DNA from: Lycium barbarum | Taxonomy: Eukaryota; Streptophyta; Magnoliopsida; Solanales; Solanaceae | NCBI RefSeq assembly: GCF_019175385.1 | Contig: NC_083339.1 | Span: 49,652,282-49,716,281 of the forward strand | Length of the DNA stretch: 64,000 nt | Reading direction: 5' to 3' | In this document: one piece after another, positions 33,701 through 44,040 of the stretch | Layout: every line of letters begins with the position of its first letter | Position numbering within the stretch: the first letter of the stretch is position 1 | The notes under the pieces: generated by a model | What the model saw: the letters and a program-made list of their open reading frames with translations, nothing else | The model's database searches: none | Told to the model about the DNA's origin: nothing | Position numbers and translations under genes: made by a program

Positions 33701-36582
33701 GTTTGTTAACTTGAGAATTTGGTATATACACATGAACTATAATAGATATGGTGAAATAAGTTGGACCTCTGTATGTGAACTTGGTATTCCTTCTTTGTAA
33801 TTGTTAAATAGATATTGAGTGAGCTTATCCAGTCATCAGCAGGCCTGTTTGGTTTAAAGCTGTTCATGCTTAATTCTAATAGTTTCTTGAAACTTGCCTT
33901 GTCTTGCCAGTTCGTTACTTGGAATTCTTTACCAAACCTAGCATCCATTCATCATGCCTATTATGTTTGCTTCCATGTACTATTTAGAAGAGTGATGTTA
34001 ATCCTTGCTTGTCCTCTAAAATCTGGTTTTGTTGACATCTAATGAGCTTTATGTTTAGTTATGATCTAGAAGTCTACCAATCATGCTAATATGGTTAAAA
34101 TTTGTTATGATTGGTCAGCCTATTAATTGTTTATGTCAAATCTGGATTAATGGGTGTTGGATTTGATCAGTATGGTTAAATATATATTGGGTAATGCATA
34201 AACTTTCCTGTTTGACACCATGATTAATGTATTCGACTGTCTGTACTTGTCTAAATTAAGTTAGGGTCATCTGTGACCTAGGTGTTTGACATACAAAAAA
34301 ATGATTTCTCTGTAGTGGGTTGCTTGAGTCAAGAATTGTTCTTAAAATGTGTTGATGTTTGGTTTCCTGTTATAGTATCACAAGTCTCAACAGCAAATGT
34401 GTTGTTCTTAAAATGTGTTGCTGTTTGGTTTGCTGTTGCAATATCACAAGTCTCAATAGCAAAATGTGTTGTTCTTAAAATGTGTTGTTGTTTGGTGTGC
34501 TGTTGTAGTATCACAAGTCGCAGGATGGGTCCCTTTTTTAAAAGGGATTAAAAGGATTTTCGATTTAACTTCAGCATTTGCGAACCCGCAAGTTTTGAGT
34601 CATCATATTTTATCTGATCTTTATCATATTCGAGTTGTGAGATATGCTTCCATCTTTCTCATATTCGAGTTCGCCTAAAATAGTTTCGATATGAACCTAT
34701 TTTTTAAGTTATTACATTCTGTTTTTGTCTTCCCTTTTGAACCTGTCTATTCCCTTACCTGAAAAGTGTCTTGTGAGTCAATTATTTATGATGTATGTCT
34801 GCGTTCGCAATATCCGTAACATTATCATGTATTACTTGTTTCAAAATGACTTTGAGGCCTGGTACTCTACCTGTATGTGTTATGTGCTGGCAGCCCACTT
34901 TCTTTTTAAATTATGCATGTGCTATGTTGAATATTGGGAATACGTTCAGTCTGATCATATGCATTTTTGTGCAAGTGAACATGTATTAGCAAGTCCTGGG
35001 TATCGTTAGATGTTGTTTAAATTCTGTGCGTTGTAGCAAGTATATTTTAGTCGGTTACGTATATTTACGTATAGTACTGGTATACCTTTATTTAAAACAA
35101 CTATGAATGTGTATACATGAAGTATACTTAAATATACATAGTATATACACAATCTGCTGATTTGTTTTGAGTTTATATTTCATATGTTTAACATTATTTA
35201 TTGATCATATACTAATCTTTTTTCCTTCGTTTTTATGCATGACCATCGCATACGAGTCCGAGGGATTCGTTCTTCTCTTGCATTCGCTGTTGGGCTAAAA
35301 GCCCAACGCAATCTTCTCAAGTCAGCCCCCCATCAGTTCTGTCCGCAGTAAAAAAAATAGAAAACAAAGTTATGGGCCAAGGTCCATATAACAGCAGTAG
35401 CCCACAGCAATACAAAGAAATTACTGGGCAAAAATCCCAATAGCAGCAGATCAGCGGCCCAAATGGGCTGAGCCCATTTAATTTGTTTATTCCTCTATTT
35501 TTATTTATGCATTTAATTTGTATAGCATGACTAACATTTTTTTTAATTTAGACAAACCTTAGTGGAATTAGTAGGTTTAGTTTTAGTAATGGGTAGTTAA
35601 ACCAATAATTAATTCCATAAGTTTTTATTCTCTTCTTTTCATGTTAAAAATGTCTAATATTTATTTTATTTGGAATAATTGATTTGCAAAATGACATGAC
35701 TATATATTTTAAGTAAAGGGAATCATATTTTATTCTTACCATCATATATATTTCAAAACATTACTAATACGCAAATATAAACTCAAGTATATTTTATAAA
35801 CATTGCTTTCAAGATTCATCCAATTATATATATATTTTTTAGCCGAGCATCGTTAAATAAGTTAGTGAAAGGAGAAAGAAAACTCATCATCTCTTGCATT
35901 CTATTTTAAAATAAGTCTAGATTTTCTTCATCACTATACTCATATAATGTAATTTTATCCTAAGTTTAAATTGGCTAGGTCTTCTCTAAAAGCTTCTATC
36001 CATATACAAATCATTATATTTTGCAAATCTCATTTTTAAAATAAAATTATTATTTAAAGCTTAACAAGATTTATAAGTTTTATTTTTGAGTGGACTACTA
36101 TGTATTTCTTCAAGTTAGTTTAAATAACATCACTATGTTTTTCCTTTCAAACCTTAATAACATTTACAACCTATTTTCTTAAGATTTAAGCATTATATTT
36201 AGTCTAAATTAATTAACCTAAGTTTGGCCGGACAACCGTAGTTAACGGATTCTAAAGGATGCCTAACCCCTTCCCTTTAGGATAATATAGAACCCTTACC
36301 TGGAATCACATTGGTTAAGCAGACTATTAACGGAGGTTTAGCTTTAACTTTACCTTAGTTAACATCTAGGTGTCCTAATTCACTGTTAAATTAATTAGGT
36401 GGCGACTCCTTAAAATAAAGTAAATAGGAATCACCAATATGTTGTACTCCTACTATAACCCGGTTAAAATGGGGTATGACACTCCCCTTAGTAACGTCTA
36501 GGATGTTTTCCACAGCAACGGATAATTTGGATCCGATAATTTTTGTGGATGCGGATTTCGAGTTGACCTTCTTAGAAGTCAT
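30768..36582 (-). CDS. Ty3-type Gag, split by a solo LTR
   Basis: On the minus strand, gag begins at an ATG at 36582 (MTSKKVNSKSASTKIIGSK) and runs to the solo LTR at 36481. It continues from 32081 to the stop at 30768. Excluding the LTR and one copy of CTCCC, the frame is continuous, about 469 codons. The C-terminal half holds the retrotransposon gag domain: KQHIAHFVETCNNAGTYGDY, FLKGNAFDWYIDLEPSSIDR, LEQEFLNRFYSTRR and FINRWRSLSLNCK. No CCHC knuckle is present. It would form the particle that packages the element RNA. The 440-codon part downstream of the LTR is fully open. The last residues run into the first units of the minisatellite. Confidence 0.85.
32082..36481. mobile_element. 4.4-kb solo LTR (Ogre/Tat-like) inside gag
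   Basis: Bounded by TGTTGACACCCAATTTTGTC and ...AAATGGGGTATGACA, with CTCCC on both sides (32077-32081 and 36482-36486). Both ends and the text gtggcgactcctt, ggatgcctaaccccttccct and ggccggacaaccgtag (36225-36420) are typical of very long Tat/Ogre-group LTRs. Size and absence of any internal region make it a solo LTR. Transcription direction is probably plus, because a CCCTATAAGTACTG box lies at about 32857-32870 behind a CT-rich stretch, but this is uncertain. None of its ORFs has a recognisable domain. Confidence 0.85.
34338..34522. repeat. Tandem repeat of about 66 bp, three units
   Basis: gttcttaaaatgtgttg(a/c/t)tg tttggtttgctgtt...atatcacaagtctca occurs three times in a row inside the solo LTR, with the last unit ending tcgcagg. 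ORFs over it are artefacts of the repeat. Confidence 0.8.
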
Positions 36583-36657
36583 CTTAGTGTTTTTGAACTT
36601 CGACTGTTGGAGAGAAGAGATGAGAGGTAAAGATTGTCCCACTGGGCGTGTCAAATT
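36482..36657 (-). promoter_or_regulatory. Leader and gag start of the 14.8-kb element (primer-binding side)
   Basis: On the minus strand, directly after the 5' LTR end (CGTTACA), comes AATTTGACACGCCCAGTGGG, the familiar start of the untranslated leader in Tat-group elements. An ATG at 36582 then opens gag. This fixes the orientation of the whole element. Confidence 0.65.
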
Positions 36658-37412
36658 TGTAACGACTAATCTTTCGTTCCTGAAAATAATAATCAAGACA
36701 AGAAAAATAGCGACAAAGAGTAATACTTGATTTCAAGAATTTGTGCGGGGGTTACAATCTTTATGAAATCTTAAATAACAAGATGTAATCCTCTGATTCT
36801 TCTCCTCACGATACGGCCGTCAATCAAGGGTTTTGCTTGTTCTTGAATGGATAGGTCACTTGTTGTTGATATTTCACTACGAATGCGGAGCCGAGCTTTA
36901 ATCACAAACGTATAGGTATGAAAACTTGCGGCTCACCACTTGGAACGAAGACTTCTTAGTATGCGGAAGACTTGCGGCTGAGAGCTTCTCTATATGTCTT
37001 TCCTTTTTATCCCTTTTGGCTTTGTGAAGACCCCTATTTATAGTTGCAGGGGAGAGCTAGGGTTTGTATATGATTGGCTGAACCATGTCATTTGAATACT
37101 TGACGACATTTGATTGGTTCTTCTATTGACTTGACATGTGCGTCACTTATGCACGTGGCATCATTTTATTGGTCCTTGACTTGACCTGGCGCGCCACGTC
37201 ATTTGACACGTGGCATGGACCTTGGGCTAATAGAGTGGGCTCATCATGTGAAGACCAACTCAATGTACTAACCCAAATAAAATTGGATTTTACTTTAAAT
37301 CCACGTCTTGGATTAAATAATTTGATCTTGATTTGGACTTGATATTCTATGAACTTAGGAATTTATCCAAATTTAATATGGATTTTAATTCCACAAAATT
37401 CTTATGTCTACA
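36658..37412 (-). repeat. 5' LTR of the 14.8-kb element
   Basis: 755 bp, TGTAACGACTAATC...TATGTCTACA on the plus strand. It matches the left LTR closely over 36658-37253 (about 17 differences in 594 bp by eye). The last 159 bp are strongly diverged from the partner. Confidence 0.9.
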
Positions 37413-37417
37413 AATGT

Positions 37418-38720
37418 AAATTAGGAAGATTAACATTAAGAGAGACCCAAGAACATTTTTAAAAAATGTGAACTAACAACAAACAATTGGGGATATAGAG
37501 CAGAGAGTATTTCACAAAAGAAATTAGAAAGTCTTGATAAAAGTCTAGGAGAAATCCAAGTTAGTGATGAAGAAACAGAACTAGATTCAACAATAAGCCA
37601 AAAGGAATTAATGGAGTCAAATAGTTCTAGCCCATTTCAGAGAACGAGCCAACAAATTACAGTAGAACTAGTTCAGGAAATATACCTAGAAGAAGAGTAT
37701 ATAGAATAGGTCAAGAAATAGCAACAGAAAATATAAACCGGCAAGAAAAAGGATGCCAATAAAAGAACCCATTAGATTACGAGAAGGAGGTAATAAAGGC
37801 AAAATACCAAATATAGCAGCTCACGATCCACAAATGTGGAACTCAGTGATAGACCTTTGGAAAAAAATAGTAGTAGCAGAGTATATAAAAACATATCAAG
37901 ATCCTGACGCAGAAACTATGTAAAAGTATATGAAAACTTTATTAGGAGAATCAATAAAAGGATTATGGGAAGCTTATAAGTCTGAATTCCCACAAGAATT
38001 TCAAGTTTTAGTAGCTATGGAACCAAACCCTTATAACTTTACAAATAAAATACATAGTTTAATAACAGGTAAAGACCCAAATAGAGGATTAATCATATTA
38101 CAAAGAAATGCATTAATAAAATTAGAACAATTGAGTGTAAATAGCTAGTTTCATATCAAGAAATTCTTGAATGACTATGTTTACTATTGCACTATTAGCG
38201 GGAATGCTTTTGATCAAGAATTGGGAGAAAACTTATTTAATAAATTACCAGGAGCTCTAGGCAGAGAAATAGAAGATAGATGGTACAAAACAGGAGGAGT
38301 AATACAAAATCCGAATGCAATATGGTCTATAGGACACAAAATACAACACATAATGGAAATACTACAAGAAAAATATACACATATATAAATACAGAAACAG
38401 TTAAAACAAAATGAATGAGTTTTTACAAAAATATAGCATACACAACTCAAAGCTATGATAAAGATAATTTTAAAAAGAAAAAATATAGAAAGTATAAACC
38501 ACAATATAATAAAGGTTATAGCAGAAAGAAATATTATCTTAGAAAATTATCAGCTAGAAAGCCTTACTTGGATAGAAATTGACATGTTAGAAAACATAGA
38601 ACAAAGAGAAATTATAAAAATAAATTAGAATGTTTTACTTGCGGAAGTATAGAACACCTAGCAAATACTTGCCCAAAAAGAATCAATAATAAAATAAGAA
38701 ATTCATAGTTAATAGAAGAC
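37418..38720 (+). pseudogene. Pararetrovirus coat-protein region with zinc knuckle, broken
   Basis: Viral coding resumes after the inserted element. A short acidic linker comes first (near 37560-37700). A helical coat-protein-like core follows: IAAHDPQMWNSVIDLWKK near 37818, then open segments at 37930-38145 and 38167-38388 (GNAFDQELGENLFNKLPGAL). The CX2CX4HX4C knuckle CFTCGSIEHLANTC lies at 38631-38672 in a basic context. Coat proteins of Caulimoviridae use this knuckle to bind the pregenomic RNA. At least six stops and shifts interrupt the region. Confidence 0.75.
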
Positions 38721-40149
38721 TTTCAAGAAACTCTAATAAATGTAGATGAATATATGTCTGATAACAAAAGTATATACTCCATAATAAGTGTAGATACGGG
38801 AGAAAAACTCAAGTAGACTCATCAGATTCAGACGAAGAAGAATTAATAAATGAGATAGGATTAGAAAAATTGGATTTAGAAGAAATACAAGCAAGCACAT
38901 TAGTAAATATCTCTGAAGAATGTTGTCATGAATTTGAAAGAAATAAGGGATTAGATATTAACCAGTGTTTTATATGTAAATGGTATCCTAGTAAAGATAA
39001 AAGTGCTAAGTGTAAAATATGTTTTTTAGAAGGATGTATTATGTGTATAGAAAAAAAATTCAAAACAAAAGTAAATAGAGAAGAAAAATATAATGCGATA
39101 AGTGACCCCACGATTAATTTAGGAGTAATGACATTAGAAACAAGAATAAACGAGTTAGAAACAAGAATACAAAAATTAGAAAAAGGAAAATAAAAAATAG
39201 AAGAACATGAAGAAAATAAAACCGAACCAATACAAGATAAAGAAGAAGAACGAATGAGTATAGAAGACTATGATGCACTGGTATGTAATGAAGATAAAAA
39301 ATTAAGTACAATAAAAATACTTGCAAGAATTAAAATAGAGGACTACGAAATAGAAATATTGGCATTATTAGTAGATTCAGGATATACAAGGTGTATAATA
39401 AATAAAAAGATAGTTTCACCAAATTTAATTAAAACCTTAGAAAAACCAGTCGCAGCAATGCAAATGGACGGAACACACAATATATATAAACATTATGTAG
39501 ATAGATCTCAAATTAGCTTTGTAAATACATGCTTAAAATTCTATAATCCTAGCTACAAGATAGACAAAATATGGGTAAGAGACTTAAATATAAATGTAGA
39601 TTTTGTATTAGGATTAAGTTTCATATTACATAATAATGGTAGTTTTTTGCTTACTAGAGGTGGGGTAATATTCTTTAAAAACATTACTCATACACCGGTA
39701 CAAACAACAAAAATTGAAACCAAAGCAAAAAATATAACGATCCAGACTACAAACCCAAAAAACCTACAAAAGAAACAAGATAAGTGTTGTGAAGATTGTA
39801 AAGATAACAATACATACTGTAAAACAAAAGTAGAATCCAAAAATTTGTTCTTAGAAGATAATGAGGACAGAGATACATTAGAAAAAGATTAATATTCTGA
39901 TAGACGTAGAGATAGTTATATAATTTTAAAACGGGAATAGAAAAAATAGGAATAATAAAAAATCAAAGAGATTTAGGCAACATAATAAAGATACTAGATG
40001 AAATAGAAATAATAGGAGAAAAACCTCTAAAACATTGGGAAAATATTAAGATTGTATGCAAATTGGACATAATAAACCCAGAATACATAATAAAAACAGC
40101 CTCAATAGAAGCCACAAATCTAGATTTGGAAAATTTTAAGACTCAGATT
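38721..40149 (+). pseudogene. Pararetrovirus cysteine-rich linker and aspartic protease, broken
   Basis: 38870-39193 encodes a cysteine-rich segment (CX2C...CX2CX4CX2C pattern, CFICKWYPSKDKSAKCKICF) ending in a short coiled coil; its role is unknown to me. 39254-39892 holds the retropepsin-type protease with the motif VDSG at 39371-39382 (LLVDSGYTRCIINKKI), followed by the approach to RT. From 39893 to 40149 the RT N-terminus continues in a shifted frame up to the inserted LTR. The protease would cut the viral polyprotein. Stops lie between the segments. Confidence 0.75.
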
Positions 40150-40990
40150 TGTCACGACCCAATTGGCTAAGCCGTGCGGGCACTTACCTTTCCCACTTCG
40201 GTAAGCGAACCCTCAACCCAACGATAATAAAGGCATAAATAAATAAATCAATTAAGCGGAAGAGAATAAATCACGTAAGTCTTACGATAATAGTATAGAA
40301 GAAAGTGCGGAATAAGAAAATACACCCAGGGTCTGGTCTAAGCCATAAAGAGCATCTAGATCCGAAATATACAAGTCCGGAAATATAATAATACATCAAA
40401 TCTATATATGTCTCAGAATAGGAAAGTAAGACATAAATAAGAAGAGCCTTCAAGGCAGCGGACATCTCGTGCTCACCCTGTAGACTCAAAGCAATCCTGA
40501 TAGCGACTATCAGCCACGGGAGACGGAAGAAGATCCTACCTAGAATTCTGCACTCATAAAAGAATGCAGCAAGTGTAGGTCAGTACAAAATCACAGTACT
40601 GGTAGGTATCATAGGCCGACTAAGTATAGCTAACATAATTCAAACAATAAAGTGAGATAAGCAGATAAATCTTCAAGTATAAGCCAATCACAAGTCAGAA
40701 CCAATACAGGTCATCACCTAAATTGTAGCATCTAAACCCAAGTGTGCCAAGTCGCAATATATCCAATCTGAATCCGATCAACACAAGTAAATCACCATAT
40801 CATCACAAAATAACCACAATGCAATAATGTATGAATCCAAATGCAATGTTATGTACAAAAAGTCGCTCGAATCAGATCTAGACACCTCGGGAAGCGTGTC
40901 AACGGTCCCCTCAGGTAAAAAATGAGCTAACCAAGCTCGGAAAGTGACGAAAGTTCCGGAAAGACTATAACGACCAAATGGGTCGTTACA
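40150..40990 (-). mobile_element. 841-bp solo LTR in the pararetrovirus RT
   Basis: Bounded by TGTCACGACCC at 40150 and GGGTCGTTACA at 40990, with AGATT on both sides (40145-40149 and 40991-40995). Its left end matches the reverse complement of the LTR ending at 2085, and its layout resembles the 58792 LTR. It is shorter than both, so it is a deleted or a short family member. If the insertion is ignored, the viral frame runs on across the junction. Confidence 0.85.
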
Positions 40991-42240
40991 AGATTAAAGA
41001 ATTAATGAGTTTGGTAGTAATAAGGAGATCTACCTCTAAACATAAGTTAACGGCTTTTATGGTAAGAAATCATAGCAAAATAATAAGAGGAAAAACTAGA
41101 ATGATAATAAATTATAAAAGACTTAATGATAATCCTAAAACAGATGGATATAAACTACCTGATAAAACAGAATTAATAAATAGAATACAAGGAAAGAAAA
41201 TATTTAGCAAATTTGATTGTAAATTAGGGTATTGGCAGGTAAAAATGCATGAAGAATGTATAGAATGGACGACATTTACTTGCCCTGAAGGACATTTTGA
41301 ATGGTTAGTATGTCATTTGGATTAAAGAAAGCTCCACCTATTTTTCAAACAAAAATGGATAGTATATTTAGAGAATATAAAAGATTTATTTTAGTAGATG
41401 TAGATGACATATTAGTATTTATCAGAGATATTAAAGAACATTCAGGACATTTACAGACGGTTTTTAGCCTATTTGTAGATAACGGAATAATAATCAGCAA
41501 AAAAAAGATGAAATTATGTAAAAATTATATAAATTTCCTAGGAGTAGTGTTAGGGGATGGAAAAAATAAATTGCAACCCCATATAGCCAAAAAAGCTTTA
41601 GAAATGCCAAGCATGTTAGATAATATTAAAGAATTACAAAAGTTTTTAGGAATAGTAAATTATGCAAGAAATTTTATAAAGGACTTAGGTAAAGGTAAAA
41701 TAACAGGACCTTTATATTCTAAAACAGGTTCTACAGGACAAAAACATTTCAATACAGAAGATATTAAATTAGTACAAAAAATTAAAGAAAAAAAATATTC
41801 CTGATTTAAGTATGCCATTAGAAACAGATTATTTAATTATAAAAACATATGGTAGTTTTGAAGGATTGGGAGTAATTTTAAAAGCTAAACCCAATAAATA
41901 TAGTAATAAAAGTGAAGAAAAAATATGTGCTTACCAAAGTGGTAAGTATAAAGAAAAAGGAAATATGAGCAGTATAGACGCATAAATATTAGCTGTAATC
42001 TATGGATTAAAAAGTTTTAGACTGTACATTTTAAACAAACCTGAAATATTAATTAGAACTTATTGTGAAGCCATAGTTAAGTTCCACCAAAATAAATGAA
42101 AAGAATAGTAGTGAAAGGAGATGGTTAAATTTCTTCGATGCTATATCAATTTATAACCTAACATTTGAACATATTAAAGGCCAAGAAAATAATTTAACAG
42201 ATTAGTTAAGTAGGTTAAAAATTACCACCAACTAATAGAC
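40991..42240 (+). pseudogene. Pararetrovirus reverse transcriptase and RNase H, broken
   Basis: RT fingers and palm are visible: RMIINYKRLNDNPKTDGYKL, FSKFDCKLGYWQVKMHEECI, FGLKKAPPIFQTKMD. A frame change occurs near 41325. The catalytic box, normally Y-[VI]-D-D, reads D-V-D-D at 41397-41408, so the tyrosine is lost. RNase H follows from about 41800: KTYGSFEGLGVILKAK, then EEKICAYQSGKYKEKG, and stops near 41980 and later. RT/RNase H of Caulimoviridae copy pregenomic RNA to DNA. The copy cannot be active as it stands. Confidence 0.85.
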
Positions 42241-42255
42241 ATGTTCTATATTTAC

Positions 42256-43283
42256 AGCATGAGACCAACAACCCCCACGCCTGCTGACAAGAGAAAAGGC
42301 ATCCAAGCCTCACCCTCAGACATATATACTCATACGTTAGGTAATCTTCGATTCAAACCACAAGCCTCAGTAGACGAGACTACTATGGAAAGAATATGAT
42401 TTGGAAAACATAATTTAATATTTTTTCCGCCTTCAAACATGTCATTTAGAGTTTTAGCAGAATGTATAATAGATAGAAAACAAAGATGTTAATAGATAAT
42501 TTATTGATAGCATACAATAAAAAAGACACTAAATACTTTATGGCAGCCTTAAATGCTCTATGTCAATACTTTACAAACAAAAGTCAAGAAAAAATATTTA
42601 AATATTATGTGGTAATACACGGTAGGACAAATAATGTTTTTCAAACTTGGTTAGAAGTTGTATATTCAATAAAAGAGCTAGAAAGCCCTCTTTTTAAAGG
42701 CTTTAATGATTTTACAGAAGCATTAGATTACGCTAGGGGTATATTAGGACCAAATTATTATATTTCTCTAGCACTCAGACAAAATTTGGAAAAGACCCCT
42801 CAATACAATATCCAAAAAGATACAGACAAAATAATTTTCTGTGATCATTGCTCATCAATGACTGCAACGTTCAAGAGGCTAAATCAGAAGAATGAGATTT
42901 TGATACAAGAGAAGACAAGACTTGTAGAATAGGTAAAGATATTAGAACACAGATTCCAGGCCGTAAAGTTTGAATTATCCCAATCACAAACGCAAAGTTG
43001 TTTTCAACAAACCCAGAAGGTTGATAATTCACAACAACAAAATTTTCCATCTCAAGATAAAATGGATGAGAAGGTTGTACATTCCCCAATGAATGCAGTG
43101 AAATCCACTGTATTAGATAGAAGTATAGCTAATCCGATTCAAACGGTTGCCAGTAAAGACTCATCAAAGCAGTTAATGGCTGTCACTATACCAAAAAGTG
43201 AAGATGAAGGTTCATCAACCCAGACAAGACGACGACTATCCAAAACATTTGTACAAGGAGAAGTATTAAAGAGGAAAGTATAA
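42256..43283 (+). pseudogene. Pararetrovirus transactivator/viroplasmin-type protein, broken
   Basis: Starts near MRPTTPTPADKRKGIQASP (about 42260). The main open part is 42486-42932 with a viroplasmin-like core (YYVVIHGRTNNVFQTW, then FKGFNDFTEALDYARG). Such proteins form inclusion bodies and allow reinitiation on polycistronic viral RNA. A stop at about 42399 and one at 42930 break it, and a serine/threonine-rich tail continues to 43283. Its position after RNase H fits the genome order. Confidence 0.7.
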
Positions 43284-44040
43284 TTAAAAAAAATGAAAAG
43301 ATTGAAGATATAGTCAAACAGAGAAATTCTTTCAAGAAAAAAAGAATCAAGACAAACATATAATAAAAAAATCCAGTCCAGAGATATCTCCAGTACATAG
43401 TTCAGAAGAAGATGTAGTTAATCAAGATTTCCAAGATGCTCAAGATCCAAACGATGACTCAGGAATGAGTTTCGACTCAATGGCCTTACACAATCTTGAC
43501 ATGTGAAAAATGCAGCAGACACAAATTATGATAGCCAAGAAGAAAAATAAAAAACAGACCATTATGGAAATAGTAGCGGAGAAAGTGACAAAGACTATAA
43601 AATAACTTTATTAAAGAAATCACAGGACTAGCAAGGACAGTAATGCAAAAAAGAATACATCTTCTAAAAACTTCATGTGACGATGGGGCCCTAAGCGTAC
43701 TCGGCTGAAGTAAGAGAGATTCTTCAAGCATAATGAAATCTGAAGTTGAAGTCCACAAGGGCCTACAAATAGAGCCCTCTCATGAAGAAAGAAGACACAT
43801 CAAGAGAAAGAAAGAAAGAAAGAAAAACCATATTCCCTTCCCTTTCATCAACAATCCAAAAACCACTTTCCAAACTCCCAACCTTGTAATATAAACCATT
43901 TTGTAAAATAAGAGAAGCTTTAAGAATAAGTTTCTGAGTTTAAGTAGTCTTTCTGGGGTTTCCTGAAAGGGAAACCTCTCTCCGTCTTTAGTCATGTAAG
44001 TCTTTATAACTTAACCTATGTTTCTGTACTACTCTCCCGT
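43284..44040 (+). promoter_or_regulatory. Pararetrovirus intergenic region with promoter-like TATA box
   Basis: Purine-rich, non-coding. A TATA-like TACAAATAGAGCCCTCTCAT at 43764-43783 is followed by a (GAAA)n tract near 43798-43828 and later by ccttgtaatataaacc and ttctggggtttcctgaaagg. Caulimovirid promoters lie in this position, with TATA shortly before a purine-rich leader. No standard TGGTATCAGAGC primer site was found in this part. Whether transcription occurs is unknown. Confidence 0.5.

Larger units (their letters stand above)
22575..37412 (-). mobile_element. Non-autonomous Ty3-type element with gag only and an antisense PMD gene
   Basis: LTRs at 22575-23353 and 36658-37412 are flanked by a perfect AATGT duplication (22570-22574 and 37413-37417). 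The right LTR is the 5' LTR: next to it on the minus strand is the leader TTTGACACGCCCAGTGGGAC, a text familiar after plant Tat/Ogre-group LTRs. The left LTR is preceded on the minus strand by the purine tract GCAGGGGGCATT. Gag is on the minus strand (30768-36582, split by a solo LTR). I see no protease, RT, RNase H or integrase in 14.8 kb. On the plus strand it carries the PMD gene (24555-27258 and beyond). It therefore resembles gag-only 'TR-GAG' elements and must borrow replication enzymes. Confidence 0.85.
19953..44040 (+). mobile_element. Endogenous pararetrovirus locus (Caulimoviridae, solendovirus-like), interrupted
   Basis: Read left to right, the locus holds a partial movement-protein copy, a coiled-coil ORF region, movement protein, coat protein with zinc knuckle, aspartic protease, RT/RNase H, a viroplasmin/transactivator-type protein and a promoter-like intergenic region. 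This gene order and a separate transactivator fit Caulimoviridae. The strongly AT-rich lysine/isoleucine-rich coding and the solanaceous context suggest a relative of tobacco vein clearing virus, but the genus is inference. Every reading frame carries stops or frameshifts. Retroelements at 22575-37412 and 40150-40990 are later insertions. The right boundary, near 44.0-44.4 kb, is uncertain. Confidence 0.85.

Noticed and set aside
32082..36481. A second gag-bearing Tat element starting at 36481
   Set aside because: The LTR is bounded by CTCCC on both sides, and gag continues in frame across it, so gag belongs to the outer element.
22575..37412. PMD gene as an ordinary host gene between unrelated repeats
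   Set aside because: The AATGT duplication, matching LTRs, leader and purine tract enclose it together with gag in one inserted unit within viral sequence.
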